A stretch of DNA of 64,000 nt, taken from Tubiluchus corallicola (taxonomy: Eukaryota > Priapulida > Priapulimorpha > Priapulimorphida > Tubiluchidae). The translations under genes and the position numbers were made by a program. Location: positions 186,001 through 250,000 of the forward strand of contig JAQGDQ010000005.1 of assembly GCA_030141605.1 (NCBI GenBank), written 5' to 3'. The notes under the pieces are model-generated. The model had not been told where the DNA came from. It saw only the letters and a list, made by a program, of their open reading frames with translations, and ran no database searches. Positions 13,501 through 23,199 of this stretch are shown here, piece after piece; position 1 is the first letter of the stretch; each line of letters begins with the position of its first letter.

Positions 13501-16500
13501 GCCTCCAGTTATAATACAATGTTCACCACTATATGCCACTGTGTGTATGACAATCGCAAACACCATGTATGAAAAGAATTGTAACACAATTAACCTCTTT
13601 TAGTGGCCTACAGAACTCCGCGTAACTGACGTACCAACTACCAAAGAGTAATATTGGTTTGACTCTATTGTCTCAAAGTTTAGTACACCCAAACTACATC
13701 TATGTGAATCTTAATACAAAATAAACCTGAAACGTTGCATTAAGGAGATGTAACTGCATTTCCAGACTGTGAATCTTCTCATCTTTTTCGAGGATATGGT
13801 TTTTTAAGTGTTTATTCACTTTTTCTAATTTCTGCAATTCTTCCTTCTCTTTCAACGATAAGCCTCCGAATTCTAGTCTTTGCTTCAGTTCTTTCTGTAT
13901 AAAAACAAAAAACTTATTATTCTATTGTACTTCAAATTTTGCTCGGAATTTTTATATTAGAATTTAACTGATACACTTAACGCAAAATGTGGAAGTTTGT
14001 TCACCAATTTGGGTTTAAAGCTCACAATGGTGCTGACTAGCTATTTTTGACATAGTATCAGGTTAAGTTCATTTTTTGTCCAACAATTCAAACTGTTTAC
14101 ACTCGATTGCATTTACAATATATTTCGCAAATAATATATGATAACTCTGCACATTGGTCACATCACAAACGTAATTAGAAACAATCTGTCTTGCATATGA
14201 AATTGCACTTTTAACGTTATACATATCTCGATTGTTGTTATATTTATATCTCAATAGTTGGTAGTTGTAACTCAAAACAGAGTCAACAGAATTAATCGCA
14301 TTTATGACAAAAAAATAAGGCAATTTTGACTAAAAATTTTGCAAACGATGCATAAAATTTAGGAAATCCAATATCAAACTGATAACTAGGTGGCATAGTT
14401 CCACTAATACCAGGTAATATATATTGCATAAGAAGGCCTAGTCTCAGTTCGTAGGTAGTATTTCTGTGAGTGCGATATGGCAGTTGCTACAGCTTCCCAA
14501 TACCAACATTCCAGGCAATGGCTTTACAAAAAGTTACTAACAAATGTTTGGACGATCCACTTACGGTTTCCATTTTATAACAAACAAATGGAAGAAAACG
14601 TGACAGGCACTCAACAAAAAATAAATTAATATAAAAAATCATCAAATGTTATCTTTGTGTAGTGATAACGATTATGACAATAGCTTAAAATAATTATATG
14701 AACACGCTTCAAAACCTGCAGACTGATAATTATGATTGTGCTTATGAAGTTGTTAGATTTTATCTAAATGTATAAAGGGAGCTAGACATTAAGTTCCTAC
14801 CTGATAAGAGTGGAAAAGTCTTGAGATAATGTCCGATAACTGTTGTCTGTAAGCGGTCCGTAACAGAAATAGTCGCTGAAATACATTAAATAGTTGTTAC
14901 AATGAGCAACTCAATTTTGTATAGTTATTTTTAACATTGCCATCTATACTAGTTACTCACCGCACTCGTTAGATAATTTTCTCATAAATTGTTTGTAGTG
15001 CCTAACCTGCAACTACTTCATTCCCCACGACGTGTTAAACCTGTAAACATGAGTTGGGTTTGTTTGATTTCCCGTAGGCTTACAGTTTCTATATAAGTAC
15101 AATGCTAAAAACTATTTGTGATGCTAGATATCTGTATGAACTTTATTACATACATATTTACATACGTAAATATACTCACGTACTCGTACGTACACACAAT
15201 AAAAAACACCACTCTTACATTAATTAACCTAATGACTAATTCAGCGAAGATGGAGGCTTAAAAACTTGTAAGCCATTCAGGACTTGAAACGAGGACCTTG
15301 TTATTTCAGGTCGCACGCGCTACCATTTGAACTACTGGTTTGTAGCACAATATATCTCTCCATTTTGAATACAATTAGCACTGTGAGGCGACAAACCCTT
15401 GCAGCTTTCTATGTATCTACAAGATGCACTCATCATCCATCAAGGAGCTGATGGTGTTATATGTAAAAACCATAACGGTAGACTCGCGGCAGCTTTACTC
15501 GTTTCTTCACTAAGTTCTCTAATCCTTTACGTCAGACTTGCCCTTAGCCTCCACTTGACATTGCTCACTAGGTTTCATTGTTACACTAAGCTGTTAAAGC
15601 CCATAAGCGCTACACTTTATATAGAAGTTTAATTACAGGATCTAATTTTAGTAAACCATATAATAAGGCGTGCTATTGACGTGGCACAGGTATGCCTAAC
15701 TATGCCAGCAAATTGAAAAAAGTCTACAGCACTGTCTCATACAATCTAAAGTCAATATAAATAGTATAAATAGACCGATAAATTTTTTCTTATTAGATTG
15801 CGTAGATTTTTTATTGTTAAAATTGCCACCTTTCTTTCATATAACAACCGTAATTTTATTAATAGTTTAACATTTTTCAAATTTCATATTATATTAAATG
15901 ATAAACGTTAGCGCAAATACAAAAATCTCTGATGATAATTATACACTAACTTTAAACTAAGTTTCATAGAACCCCATAACGTGTTTAAAAACTTATAATA
16001 ATAATTATTATTATTATTTAATTTATTTTAATTTACTGACTCAATTTAAATTTACAGACAATGTGCATTTAACAATGCAACACTATACATTACGACACAA
16101 TAAAAATACATTAAAATATATAAAAAAAATTTGAGTGTTGGGGAGACACCAAGCATGAAGTACACACAAAGAGAAAAATATATACATTGTCGGTTAGCTG
16201 TATACGCAGTTTAATACAAAGGACGAGTGCCGATTGGGTTTGTAGATTTAAATTCTACGCACACACCCATTTAGATGTATGGGCGAGAACACTCTTTCGG
16301 CAAATACACTAGAGAAAATTAACTGTTGCTACACATGAACAATATCAATATAGTGCGAAAGGAAAACATTTATATTGGAGATGTTTGTAATGGCTGTACT
16401 GTTTAAACACTCTTTCATTTTTATTCCGAAGATGGCAGAATAAACCTGTCGAAATTTTAACAACAAATAGGATATTGCAATTATCAAAATCATTGTTACT

Positions 16501-19500
16501 TATCTATTTCTCTACACATTGTTTAGAAGCAGTTAAGCTATTATAAGCATGAATAATACAATAATACAGAAACCTTGTTATGCTCTTTCCGTATATCTTC
16601 CACTTTCTCATTCAGCCTCATGTACCTAAGCATAAAAATAACATTTTCAAGGTGAAAAATTACAATGCCGGGATTTAGCTTTTAATCAATGGAACCATTT
16701 TACCAGACTGGTTGTTATTGTTGTCGTCGTCGTTGTCGTCGTAGTTGTCATTACAGTTACTGTTTGATGTTGCTGCTGCTGTTTTGCAGTTGCTGTTACT
16801 GTTGTTGTTGCCACTGCTGCTGCTGTTAACGCTGTTTTGCTGTAGTCGTTCTCGTTGTCGTTATCATTGTCGTTGTCGTTGTCGTTGTTGTATTGTTGTT
16901 GCCGCTGTCGTTGTTTCGTTCAGGCTAATATTACCCTCATTTAGCTCGTGGTCCTAATAAAGTCGCTTGTCGCACTTGAAAATGAAAGGACTCAAGTAAA
17001 ACTTGCAATTTAAAAACATTTTTTTGAGTTCCATTATAAGCTAATATCAGCATTAACATAATCCTTTCCAAAAATATCTTGCTGGAATAAGGAAAGCGGT
17101 TTGTTATGAGCTGTCATGACGTATTGACATTAAAACCACAAATTATTTGCGTCAAAGGAAGCATTAGTATACAACTATAAGTGAAAATTTAGCCTGAAGC
17201 TATGACACACAAAATCTAAATTTTGTAAAAAAAACAACAAGAAAAAAAGAAAAAGCCATTTTATACACTAAATAATGTACTAGTAAGTTCGCCAAAATCG
17301 ACTTTTTATTACATGTAAGTTTCATTTTAAAAGCAAACTAAACTGAATATATAAAATTAAACTTTTACTAGTTACCCATTGAAAGAATACATATTTTTAA
17401 CTATTAACAGATATTAAAGTTAGTGTATCAAAGAGAATGAACTTTGAGTTCATGTATTATTTACTTTATATTAACTCGCAGTGTCATAAAAAGATAATAA
17501 ACCTGATGAAAGGCGTGTAATGACAAAAGTAATTCAAATAAAACTACATCTTTATGATTATTTAATGGTTATAAGAATGGCATGGTACCTCCACGCATCA
17601 TTATTATAATGACCTAGTTCGTAAGTATTTTTACCATAGTCTATTATCAGAAAATGATGTCGGTCTTAGGATCACATTCGTCTTACCTCTGCTACGTAAA
17701 GGCAGTTAAGATAGTCAGAGGCAGATATCATTTAATATACACTTTATACTGTATGTAGAAGGGTGAGCCATCGGCGTTAGCTAAATGGAGTCTTTCGTTC
17801 TTTGTTTCTCTAATTACTATTCTTCGACGTTAATGCACAATCCATTTAGTACAGCAGATAAGCATAAAACTTGCGCACTTTTTGAGAAAAGTATAAAATG
17901 TGTAACATATGTAGGGAATATAATATAATATTTCATTTTAGATGTGAAGGAAAACCAAATTTGACCTGTGAGGGCTTAGATCTCAAATTCAAAATGACTG
18001 CCATCGAAACGGCAAAACTCATAATTGTTCCAATGTTTAACGTAGAGAGGCAAATGAAGCAGCTTCATACACGAGCATTTAATTTGGAAGCTTTTGCAAT
18101 ACAATTTTATTACAATACATTTACATTGCAAAATTTCGTAATTCCAGAACGGTTGTTTAGGAAATGCACAAAAATAATGTTTGTAAAGTAAGAAGGTAGC
18201 TAATGGTGTAATGCAATATAGACCCAAGTGCATTTTGATGTTTGGCCTAGCAGTCTTGTGAACACAGACATAGTATTGTGCTTTGCACCCCCAGCTTCGG
18301 TGTACTTGCAACGTCTTCTGCATCTTCACAGTGGCAGTGAATAAGCTCATAGTAAGATTTTGATCCACTCAGTAGTAGACTTTTGATCAACCCCAAAATG
18401 AGATGGATCTGGGCACTGCTCGGTCCAGGACCAATGCCAGATTCCAACAATTGGCCTTGTAGCGAGCGCAAATATGCTATTTTAAAGCTGCCTGTGTTGC
18501 TGGGATGTTCGTCAGAGATCCTGCTTTTATGTGTAAACAACTGCTTATTTTGTGTAGACAGGCTGTCTTTTTCTCTGCCATTGCAGTGCAGTTACAGTAT
18601 CACTCCCCAATAAAAGTATCAGATTATACTGCATCAGATTAAACGTGGCATCTATTTCATGAACAGGTATGTACCGGAACCTGAAACCAACTCCAAAATC
18701 AATCCATGGCTCAGCAGCAGCCATTTTGTTAAACATAGTTACACCAAGCACAAGCACATCTATATCAATAGTATGAGTAGTCACATCTCTTATAGTCGGT
18801 TAGCTCAGCATCTCCTGCATGCAGAAACAAGCATGTGTCAGCCTCCTCAAGGTGCTAGTTTAACAAAGCATAAACTAGCAGGAGTGCAAAGCACTCATCA
18901 GTTGTAAGCCCTGTGCTAGAGGAAGACGGACAGCTTCTCATGAAAAAAGTCATAGTGTATGTAAGGCTTACAGTACTCTTGAAATGTTTTGATGGTCCAG
19001 GATTCAGCATTTGGACCACAGCCGCTCCATCAATAATAACTGCACCAATCATAGCAACAACATTGTTTTCTGACGGAGATGATAAAAGGCAATGAAATAA
19101 TTCTGCTTTAACTGCACTCTATGTCTATTTTGTGGGGTTGTCTATTTTTCATGAGAAGAAACTGTCAATGTCTCCATCTCGTGTTTAAAGGAAATGTATA
19201 GTTTTGAGAAAAGACCACCGTCATTCTTCAAAGCTGTCTTTGTCACTAATTTCTAATTTCTGTCTTTGTCTGTAATTTCTGTCTTTTGTTTAGGCGTCTT
19301 TAGTGGTGGCCGACTAAAAAGAGTCAGTTTGTTTTTTGTGATTGTTTGGATAACAGGTGTCAAACATTGTTCCGGTTTTTCTCTCACAAGCTTTCTTGAG
19401 TACTGCTCCTCAGTCCTCGCCAGTGGTCTCTATCCTTCTCACGGTTTCTCTATTCTAGTGGGCGCACAGCAGTAAATGAAGCAAGAAAGCATCTGTTACA

Positions 19501-22042
19501 TAAACAACAAGATCTCTGGAGTACATCCCTCCAACACAGGCAGAACTAAAACAGCTCATTAAACGCACTCGCTACTACTAGGCCAATTGTTGGAGTCAGA
19601 CATTGGTCCTGGTTCCAGCAATGCCAGATCCATTTGACAGGATTCGACACCGAAAATAAGCTACTGAGAGGAACCACCCTTACAGAGGTACCAAATTCCT
19701 TCCATGAACTTATTTACTGACGTTCTGAGGAAGTGTGTAGCGGACGCTGCACGTTCACCAAAGCTGGGATGCACAGTGTACAGCACTATGTTTCTATTTA
19801 GGAGGTCAATAAAGCAAACATATAGGTCTGTACTATGAAAAAAGGAGATGTCGTTTTTTAAATCTAGCGTGTTTTTTCGAAAGGAGAATCGCAAAAATGA
19901 AGGTGAAATTAAGACGTTTCTTCGTGGAAACGTGTATTTTCGACAGTACACTTCTTTTTTCATCCAACCAAGTTGAAAGAAAAGCGACACGTCTTTTCAC
20001 AAACGACGACTGTACTTTCAAGAAAAAAACACGTATTATTATTTCTATTGTAACTGTAAGCAGAGTTTTTATCTAGTCAAATTATCAGAAAAACGAAAAG
20101 CACGCGTGTAATTATAAAACCGCGGCGTTGGTGGCTCATATATTTGGCACTTATACCCCAGCATACATTGGCATTTTTACTTCGGCACTTTTACCGCTGA
20201 ATTTAGAGAAAGCATCCCGAGGGACAACTTTTCACTTTCTGCATAAATTTAGACTGATTCGAGAATTGTTACATGCAGTTTAATTTATGATCTTAATTTT
20301 TCAATCTGAGGTTAGCACAATAATCAGCTCGACTAAGCCACTAAAGCATTTGACTAAGGATCTTGAAGACGTTTGATACTATAGAGATTTTTACTCACAG
20401 TTGAAATGCTGTTTCCTGCAAAGCGTGGTGGACTTTCAGCTCCATACTAGCTTTTGTGTTATCCAGAATTGCTCTAAATTGGCGCACAGCCTAAAATAAC
20501 AATTAACAGAAGAATTAATGGACAAAGTTCATTAGACTTAATAAAATAAAAACATAACGTTTGTCATAAGTGAGCCTTTATGAAAGATTTATTCCAGTTA
20601 GAAGTAAGAACAATGCAGAAAAAATGTTAGTATCCATTCGATTACAAGTACACGTATTATTTGCACCTCAAACATTTTGGTTGCTCGGTTCAATGTGCAG
20701 TACTTCTGCAGCTGTTGTCCAAAGTTACTTTTGAATGGACTTGACTTTAAAAAATCCAAGAAAAGCGTTTCACACTAGTACAGTTGTTGCAGCCTGAAAC
20801 CTTTGGGTCAGATCAACATAAAAATTACGCATCTGAATTTCAAAACTGGTTAGTTTAATACTACCCAGTCAATGTGTGATTCATTTTCATGTAGCTTAGT
20901 GATAATCATCAAGCCGTTAATATATTTGCTAGACAAAAAAGACTATGCTCACATTTGTTAGCTCATTAACCAATATTTGCGTATCCTGCAGTGACACTAT
21001 ATCAGTCTCATCTGTTTGCACGATGGCATGTTTGCCGAAAAATCCAACACGGGCGTCACAGAGTTCGTAGTAACTGAAATGAAACAATCATGGAAGTAAC
21101 AGTTATTAAGTTGTGCCGCATAGCAACTAATTTTAATTATGCGTGATTGTGTAGATAATTTCACGCAGTTAACCGAATTAAATTCAGCAAAATAAGGAAA
21201 TTAGCTGATTATCACATTTGTTATTAGTAATAGCGCATTCACGAAAAAAGTGTTTGGATCGCGAGAAACCATGGCAGTCGTCGCAAAACGGGCGTAAACA
21301 CACTACATTTTATCAATCCTGACACATTATCAACTTTTGTCTTTCGACTTTTTTTCTTGCACTTTTCTTGTTCTCTTTTTTGTTAGCCGATTTTTTCGAA
21401 CTCCTGAAGACGGTAGAGTGAAAAATAAAGCTGTGCACTTTTTCGATAAAATTTGTGAGTTATGTGGGTAAAACGAGAAGGTTTTTGGAAAATATGCAAC
21501 ATTTCTTAGCGATATTTATTAGAAGTTTTAATCGTAAACGTGTCAGTCTTATTAAACACACCATATAAAAATTTTTGTTTTCAATAGAAATGCAAAATGA
21601 AATCACCGTAGCAGTTATCGCGCTTGATTAACAATTTTAATTTTAAAAAGTACTTCAAAGCCCGAAGCTAAAATCGTCTTCAAAATTTAGTCTTGCGCTA
21701 GAAATTTTAAGATTTGTTTTCTAAAAGTTTTTGCATGTAATCACATCGCTCATAATTTAAATTAAAAAAGTTCAAATTATTGCAGTTACTGATCGATCTA
21801 AATTGATCGTGTTACCTTCTTGGTTTTCCTTTTATTTCTTTCTCCACCCAACTTTTTAGCGCCATTGACATGGTTTTATCTACTTTCAAACGTGATCCCA
21901 TGTTGTTTTCTAACATTTCCACGAATTGGTGTATGTCTTCAGTCGCTTTTTCGCAATGAGCGTCTAAAAAGCTATCAAACTTTTTCGAAAAATCTCGACA
22001 CATTTCCTGCTCTTTCACAAACTTATTCATAGTGACATCCAT
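8262..22042 (-). CDS. Coiled-coil protein resembling C10orf67 (DUF4709), 11 exons
   Basis: I assembled this gene by splice-site and phase matching. The exons on the minus strand are 22042-21816, 21073-20953, 20490-20399, 16625-16574, 14875-14801, 13873-13727 (or from 13895), 11706-11589, 10279-10221, 9800-9735, 9644-8952 and 8540-8262, giving about 642 codons. Every junction is GT-AG and phases agree, except for the exon 6 ambiguity. The N-terminal part has a GFF-x5-QTDET stretch (VGFFGKHAIVQTDET), which I recall from the C10orf67/DUF4709 family. It is followed by helical, Lys/Glu/Gln/Leu-rich segments typical of coiled coils. Exon 10 encodes a long Lys/Arg/Ser/Glu-rich, probably disordered region. 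No signal peptide is visible at the start. The function of the family is poorly known, and I infer a structural coiled-coil role only. The exon chain is more certain than the family name. Confidence 0.7.
8952..9644 (-). CDS. Exon 10 of coiled-coil gene, basic low-complexity region
   Basis: A 693-nt open exon between acceptor TTTCTAG and donor ACA|GTAAGT, phase 0 to phase 0. It starts LEQQEISHIKEMARKV. It then becomes Lys/Pro/Ala/Arg/Ser-rich, with repeated RRES and RRKS blocks around residues 45-85 of the exon, and then Lys/Glu-rich to the end. It is probably disordered. The density of RRxS sites would suit basophilic kinases, which is inference. Confidence 0.8.
9735..9800 (-). CDS. Exon 9 of coiled-coil gene
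   Basis: 66 nt in phase 0 between acceptor TTTGCAG and donor AGG|GTAAG. It encodes LNLLVEDLQRQLEDEKSKI plus QQR, a classic heptad-rich coiled coil. Confidence 0.75.
10221..10279 (-). CDS. Exon 8 of coiled-coil gene
   Basis: 59 nt between acceptor TTAAAG and donor AAG|GTAAG. It completes the phase-1 codon of exon 7 and encodes ANSATLEKKLSQEKKDNRK, ending in phase 0. Confidence 0.7.
10980..11420. repeat. Degenerate ~29-bp minisatellite in an intron
   Basis: The core GTGTCARCAGRGTACTCAG followed by a YTTCTTATAA-like part recurs. The clearest units start at 11208, 11237, 11265, 11294 and 11324 (spacing 28-30 bp), with older copies at 10988 and 11048. It lies in the intron between exons 7 and 8 and does not match a simple microsatellite. 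Confidence 0.7.
11589..11706 (-). CDS. Exon 7 of coiled-coil gene
   Basis: 118 nt between acceptor TTTTAG and donor TGG|GTATGT, phase 0 to phase 1. It encodes TNMTTLTETELERRATSDAL followed by a Ser/Ala/Pro stretch and EVERL. Confidence 0.7.
12474..12525. repeat. (GAC)n(AAC)n compound microsatellite
   Basis: GACGAC units pass into AACAAC units inside the intron between exons 6 and 7. The Val-rich minus-strand frame across it is an artefact. Confidence 0.9.
13430..13500. repeat. (TTA)n microsatellite
   Basis: About 23 uninterrupted TTA units in the intron between exons 6 and 7. The poly-Tyr and poly-Asn frames are artefacts. Confidence 0.98.
13727..13895 (-). CDS. Exon 6 of coiled-coil gene (frame ambiguous)
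   Basis: A clear coiled-coil frame (LKEKEELQKLEKVNKHLKN, then HSLEMQLHLL) ends in phase 0 at donor CAG|GTTTA. The obvious acceptor, ATACAG before 13895, enters one base out of frame and reaches a stop. An inner acceptor, CTAG before 13873, gives an intact 147-nt phase-0 exon but has a poor pyrimidine tract. The alternative is a one-base insertion near 13860, as an allele, assembly error or real lesion. Confidence 0.6.
14801..14875 (-). CDS. Exon 5 of coiled-coil gene
   Basis: 75 nt, phase 0 to phase 0, between acceptor TTTCAG and donor CAG|GTAGG. It encodes RLFLLRTAYRQQLSDIISRL followed by FHSYQ, an amphipathic helix. Confidence 0.7.
15278..15345 (-). repeat. tRNA-derived fragment (SINE head or tRNA relic)
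   Basis: Read on the minus strand, an A-box-like TAGTTCAAATGGTAGCGC (15318-15335) is followed about 20 nt later by a B-box-like GGTCCTCGTTTCAAGTCC (15280-15297), the tRNA spacing. A short T run follows downstream. D- and T-stem pairing is poor, so this is not a functional tRNA gene. A SINE head is the simplest reading. It lies in the intron between exons 4 and 5. Confidence 0.5.
16574..16625 (-). CDS. Exon 4 of coiled-coil gene
   Basis: A 52-nt micro-exon between acceptor GCTTAG and donor AAG|GTTTCT. It completes a Leu codon from exon 3 and encodes YMRLNEKVEDIRKEHNK, ending in phase 0. The donor is weak, but phase agrees on both sides. Confidence 0.65.
16710..16915. repeat. GTT/GTC/GCT cryptic trinucleotide repeat
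   Basis: Imperfect trinucleotide runs of GTTGTC, GCTGCT and CGTTGT in the intron between exons 3 and 4. The Leu/Arg/Cys-rich frame over it is an artefact. Confidence 0.85.
18245..19060 (-). pseudogene. Dead copy of a multicopy DTDVVVL-core family
   Basis: On the minus strand, pieces in shifting frames follow the order of a protein family I recall as uncharacterised multicopy genes in many aquatic animals. IDGAAVVQMLNPGPSK lies near 19030, EEADTCLFLHAGDA at about 18803-18850, IDIDVLVLGV near 18760 and WIDFGVGFRFRYIPVHEI near 18680. A C-terminal part follows at 18400-18535, and a Cys-poor relic of the Cys-rich tail (ELIHCHCEDA, LCLCSQDC) ends the copy. Stops and frameshifts separate the pieces. 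The acidic spacing (EEADT, DTDVLVL) recalls PIN/FEN-like nucleases, which is inference. The copy lies within the intron between exons 3 and 4 of the coiled-coil gene, on the same strand. Confidence 0.6.
19433..19810 (+). pseudogene. Second dead fragment of the same family, opposite strand
   Basis: On the plus strand, VNEARKHLL, then RSLEYIPPTQAELKQLIKRT, then an in-frame stop and NCWSQTL, and finally HELIY and CSGRCTFTKAG represent the C-terminal third and Cys-rich tail of the family seen at 18245-19060. About 130 bp (19500-19640) is recognisably the inverted counterpart of 18400-18535. Only the C-terminal portion is present, with frameshifts and stops. Confidence 0.6.
20399..20490 (-). CDS. 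Exon 3 of coiled-coil gene
   Basis: 92 nt between acceptor TTTTAG and donor ACT|GTGAGT. It starts in phase 0 and ends in phase 2. It encodes AVRQFRAILDNTKASMELK, then HHALQETAFQ, which is amphipathic helix-like. Confidence 0.7.
20953..21073 (-). CDS. Exon 2 of coiled-coil gene
   Basis: Acceptor TTTCAG and donor AAT|GTGAGC flank 121 nt that complete the split codon of exon 1 and end in phase 0. It encodes YYELCDARVGFFGKH followed by AIVQTDETDIVSLQD, the most family-diagnostic part of the protein. Confidence 0.75.
21816..22042 (-). CDS. Exon 1 of coiled-coil gene (start codon)
   Basis: Begins MDVTMNKFVKEQ and ends ...EKEIKGKPR plus two bases before the donor AAG|GTAAC (phase 2). It encodes 75 full codons that are rich in charged helix formers. 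The ATG at 22042 is the first in frame, and the frame closes shortly upstream. Confidence 0.75.
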
Positions 22043-22241
22043 ATTTGCTTCGTATATGTATTTTTTTAATTTGCGCCAAATTCAAATAATCAAAATGACA
22101 ACCGTTCTTGGGTACAACAATAAACTGTTAAAACAGTTAAACTGTTCGTTAGCCGGTTGCTAATGAAGCGTTACAATGTTACGTCACTACTCAATTCGTC
22201 ATTATCTCTTAGTAATAAAGACGTCATAGTTTGAGCACCAT

Positions 22242-22333
22242 CTAGGGTTACGGAGTTAGGGTTAGGGTTAGGGTTAGGGTTAGGGTTAGAGTTAGGGTTA
22301 GGGTTAGGGTTAGGGCTAGGGTTAGGGTTAGGT
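22242..22333. repeat. Interstitial telomeric (TTAGGG)n tract
   Basis: About 15 TTAGGG-type units on the plus strand, with three variant units (TTACGGAG, TTAGAG, TAGGGC). It ends about 200 bp upstream of the start codon at 22042 of the minus-strand coiled-coil gene. It matches the metazoan telomere repeat. Confidence 0.95.
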
Positions 22334-22609
22334 TTGTTCGTTGTGATATATTTGTTAGTTTAGTTTCGGTACATAATCTAAAGGGATTGTGCAGTTCAAC
22401 TCGAACATCATGGTGTATGCTCTATCAAATTTGTCATTTAGTTGTAAATAAAGGCAAAATTTTAAACTTATTGAATTTTAAATTTAATCAAGGTCTACAT
22501 CAAAACTGCACTGCTGCGTTGACTAGCAGAAAAACAAGTACAAAATCTGCGATCTAAGCTCATTTTTCATCATCAAGATGGCATAAGCAAAACAACTTTA
22601 ATAAAACAA

Positions 22610-22885
22610 TAAAATGCTATAAAAACAATAAAACAACAAAAGTTTTGTATAAGAATGTCCGCACATACTCGGCCACTCCACATTCGTCGATTCTCGTCGA
22701 TAATGCCTGCACGTTCTTATTAATTTTTCTAGTTTTGATTCTGTCTGATTTAGCATTTTCGTAGCATTCTACTATTTCGCCCTCAAGCCCCAACATTGTA
22801 CAGGGGGATTTCCAAAAAAACAGATTCAAATCCAACTTTTTCTTTTCTTTGCTGCATCTCTTCGTAGATGCGTTGATTTTTCCTT
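22610..22885 (-). pseudogene. Candidate exon or gene relic, two overlapping good frames
   Basis: One frame reads KNQRIYEEMQQRKEKVGFES then VFLEIPLYNVGA before a stop. A second frame continues EGEIVECYENAKSDRIKT, then ALSTRIDECGVAEY. Both look protein-like, and a net shift joins them near 22795. Possible acceptor ACAAG lies near 22880 and a weak donor near 22665. I do not recognise the product. It may be a broken exon of an upstream neighbour gene. Confidence 0.3.
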
Positions 22886-22964
22886 GTGATCAGAGAAAAT
22901 ACGCAAAGTGCGAATGATTTACGGAATGTTATCTAATCACGCAATTTGGGAGTAGCCTTTGTAA

Positions 22965-22970
22965 TTTATT
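22965..22970 (-). promoter_or_regulatory. AATAAA polyadenylation signal
   Basis: AATAAA on the minus strand, 16 nt after the stop of the candidate terminal exon at 22987-23193. It is the main support that this exon is real. Confidence 0.35.
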
Positions 22971-22986
22971 TCAATTTGTCCTGACA

Positions 22987-23193
22987 TTAGTAAACCACCC
23001 ACGCGTCGTCCATCGATCCGATGCGCTTGCAGACAAAGTCCAGAAACTCTCCAACGTCGGCGACCAGCAGCCGGATAAAGAGACATATTAAATCCTGTTC
23101 GTACGAACTGGCTTCAATATCGAAGTCTTTGCGACAATATGAACGGCGATGATAGACTGAGTTATTTGGCAGTAACACACCATCTCCCTTAAA
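22987..23193 (-). CDS. Candidate terminal exon of an unknown minus-strand gene
   Basis: After a possible acceptor TTTTTAAG (near 23194), an open frame reads GDGVLLPNNSVYHRRSYCRK, then SYEQDLICLFIRLLVADVGE and FLDFVCKRIGSMDDAWVVY, ending at TAA. GC content is higher than in the flanks. An AATAAA signal follows the stop within about 20 nt. No upstream exon was found and I do not recognise the protein. Confidence 0.35.
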   Translation of the reverse strand, partial: FKGDGVLLPNNSVYHRRSYCRKDFDIEASSYEQDLICLFIRLLVADVGEFLDFVCKRIGSMDDAWVVY

Positions 23194-23199
23194 AATTTA

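Noticed and set aside
18760-18860. Possible tRNA at GGTTAGCTCAGCA
   Set aside because: There is no B box downstream, and the sequence is explained by the EEADT part of the pseudogene on the other strand.
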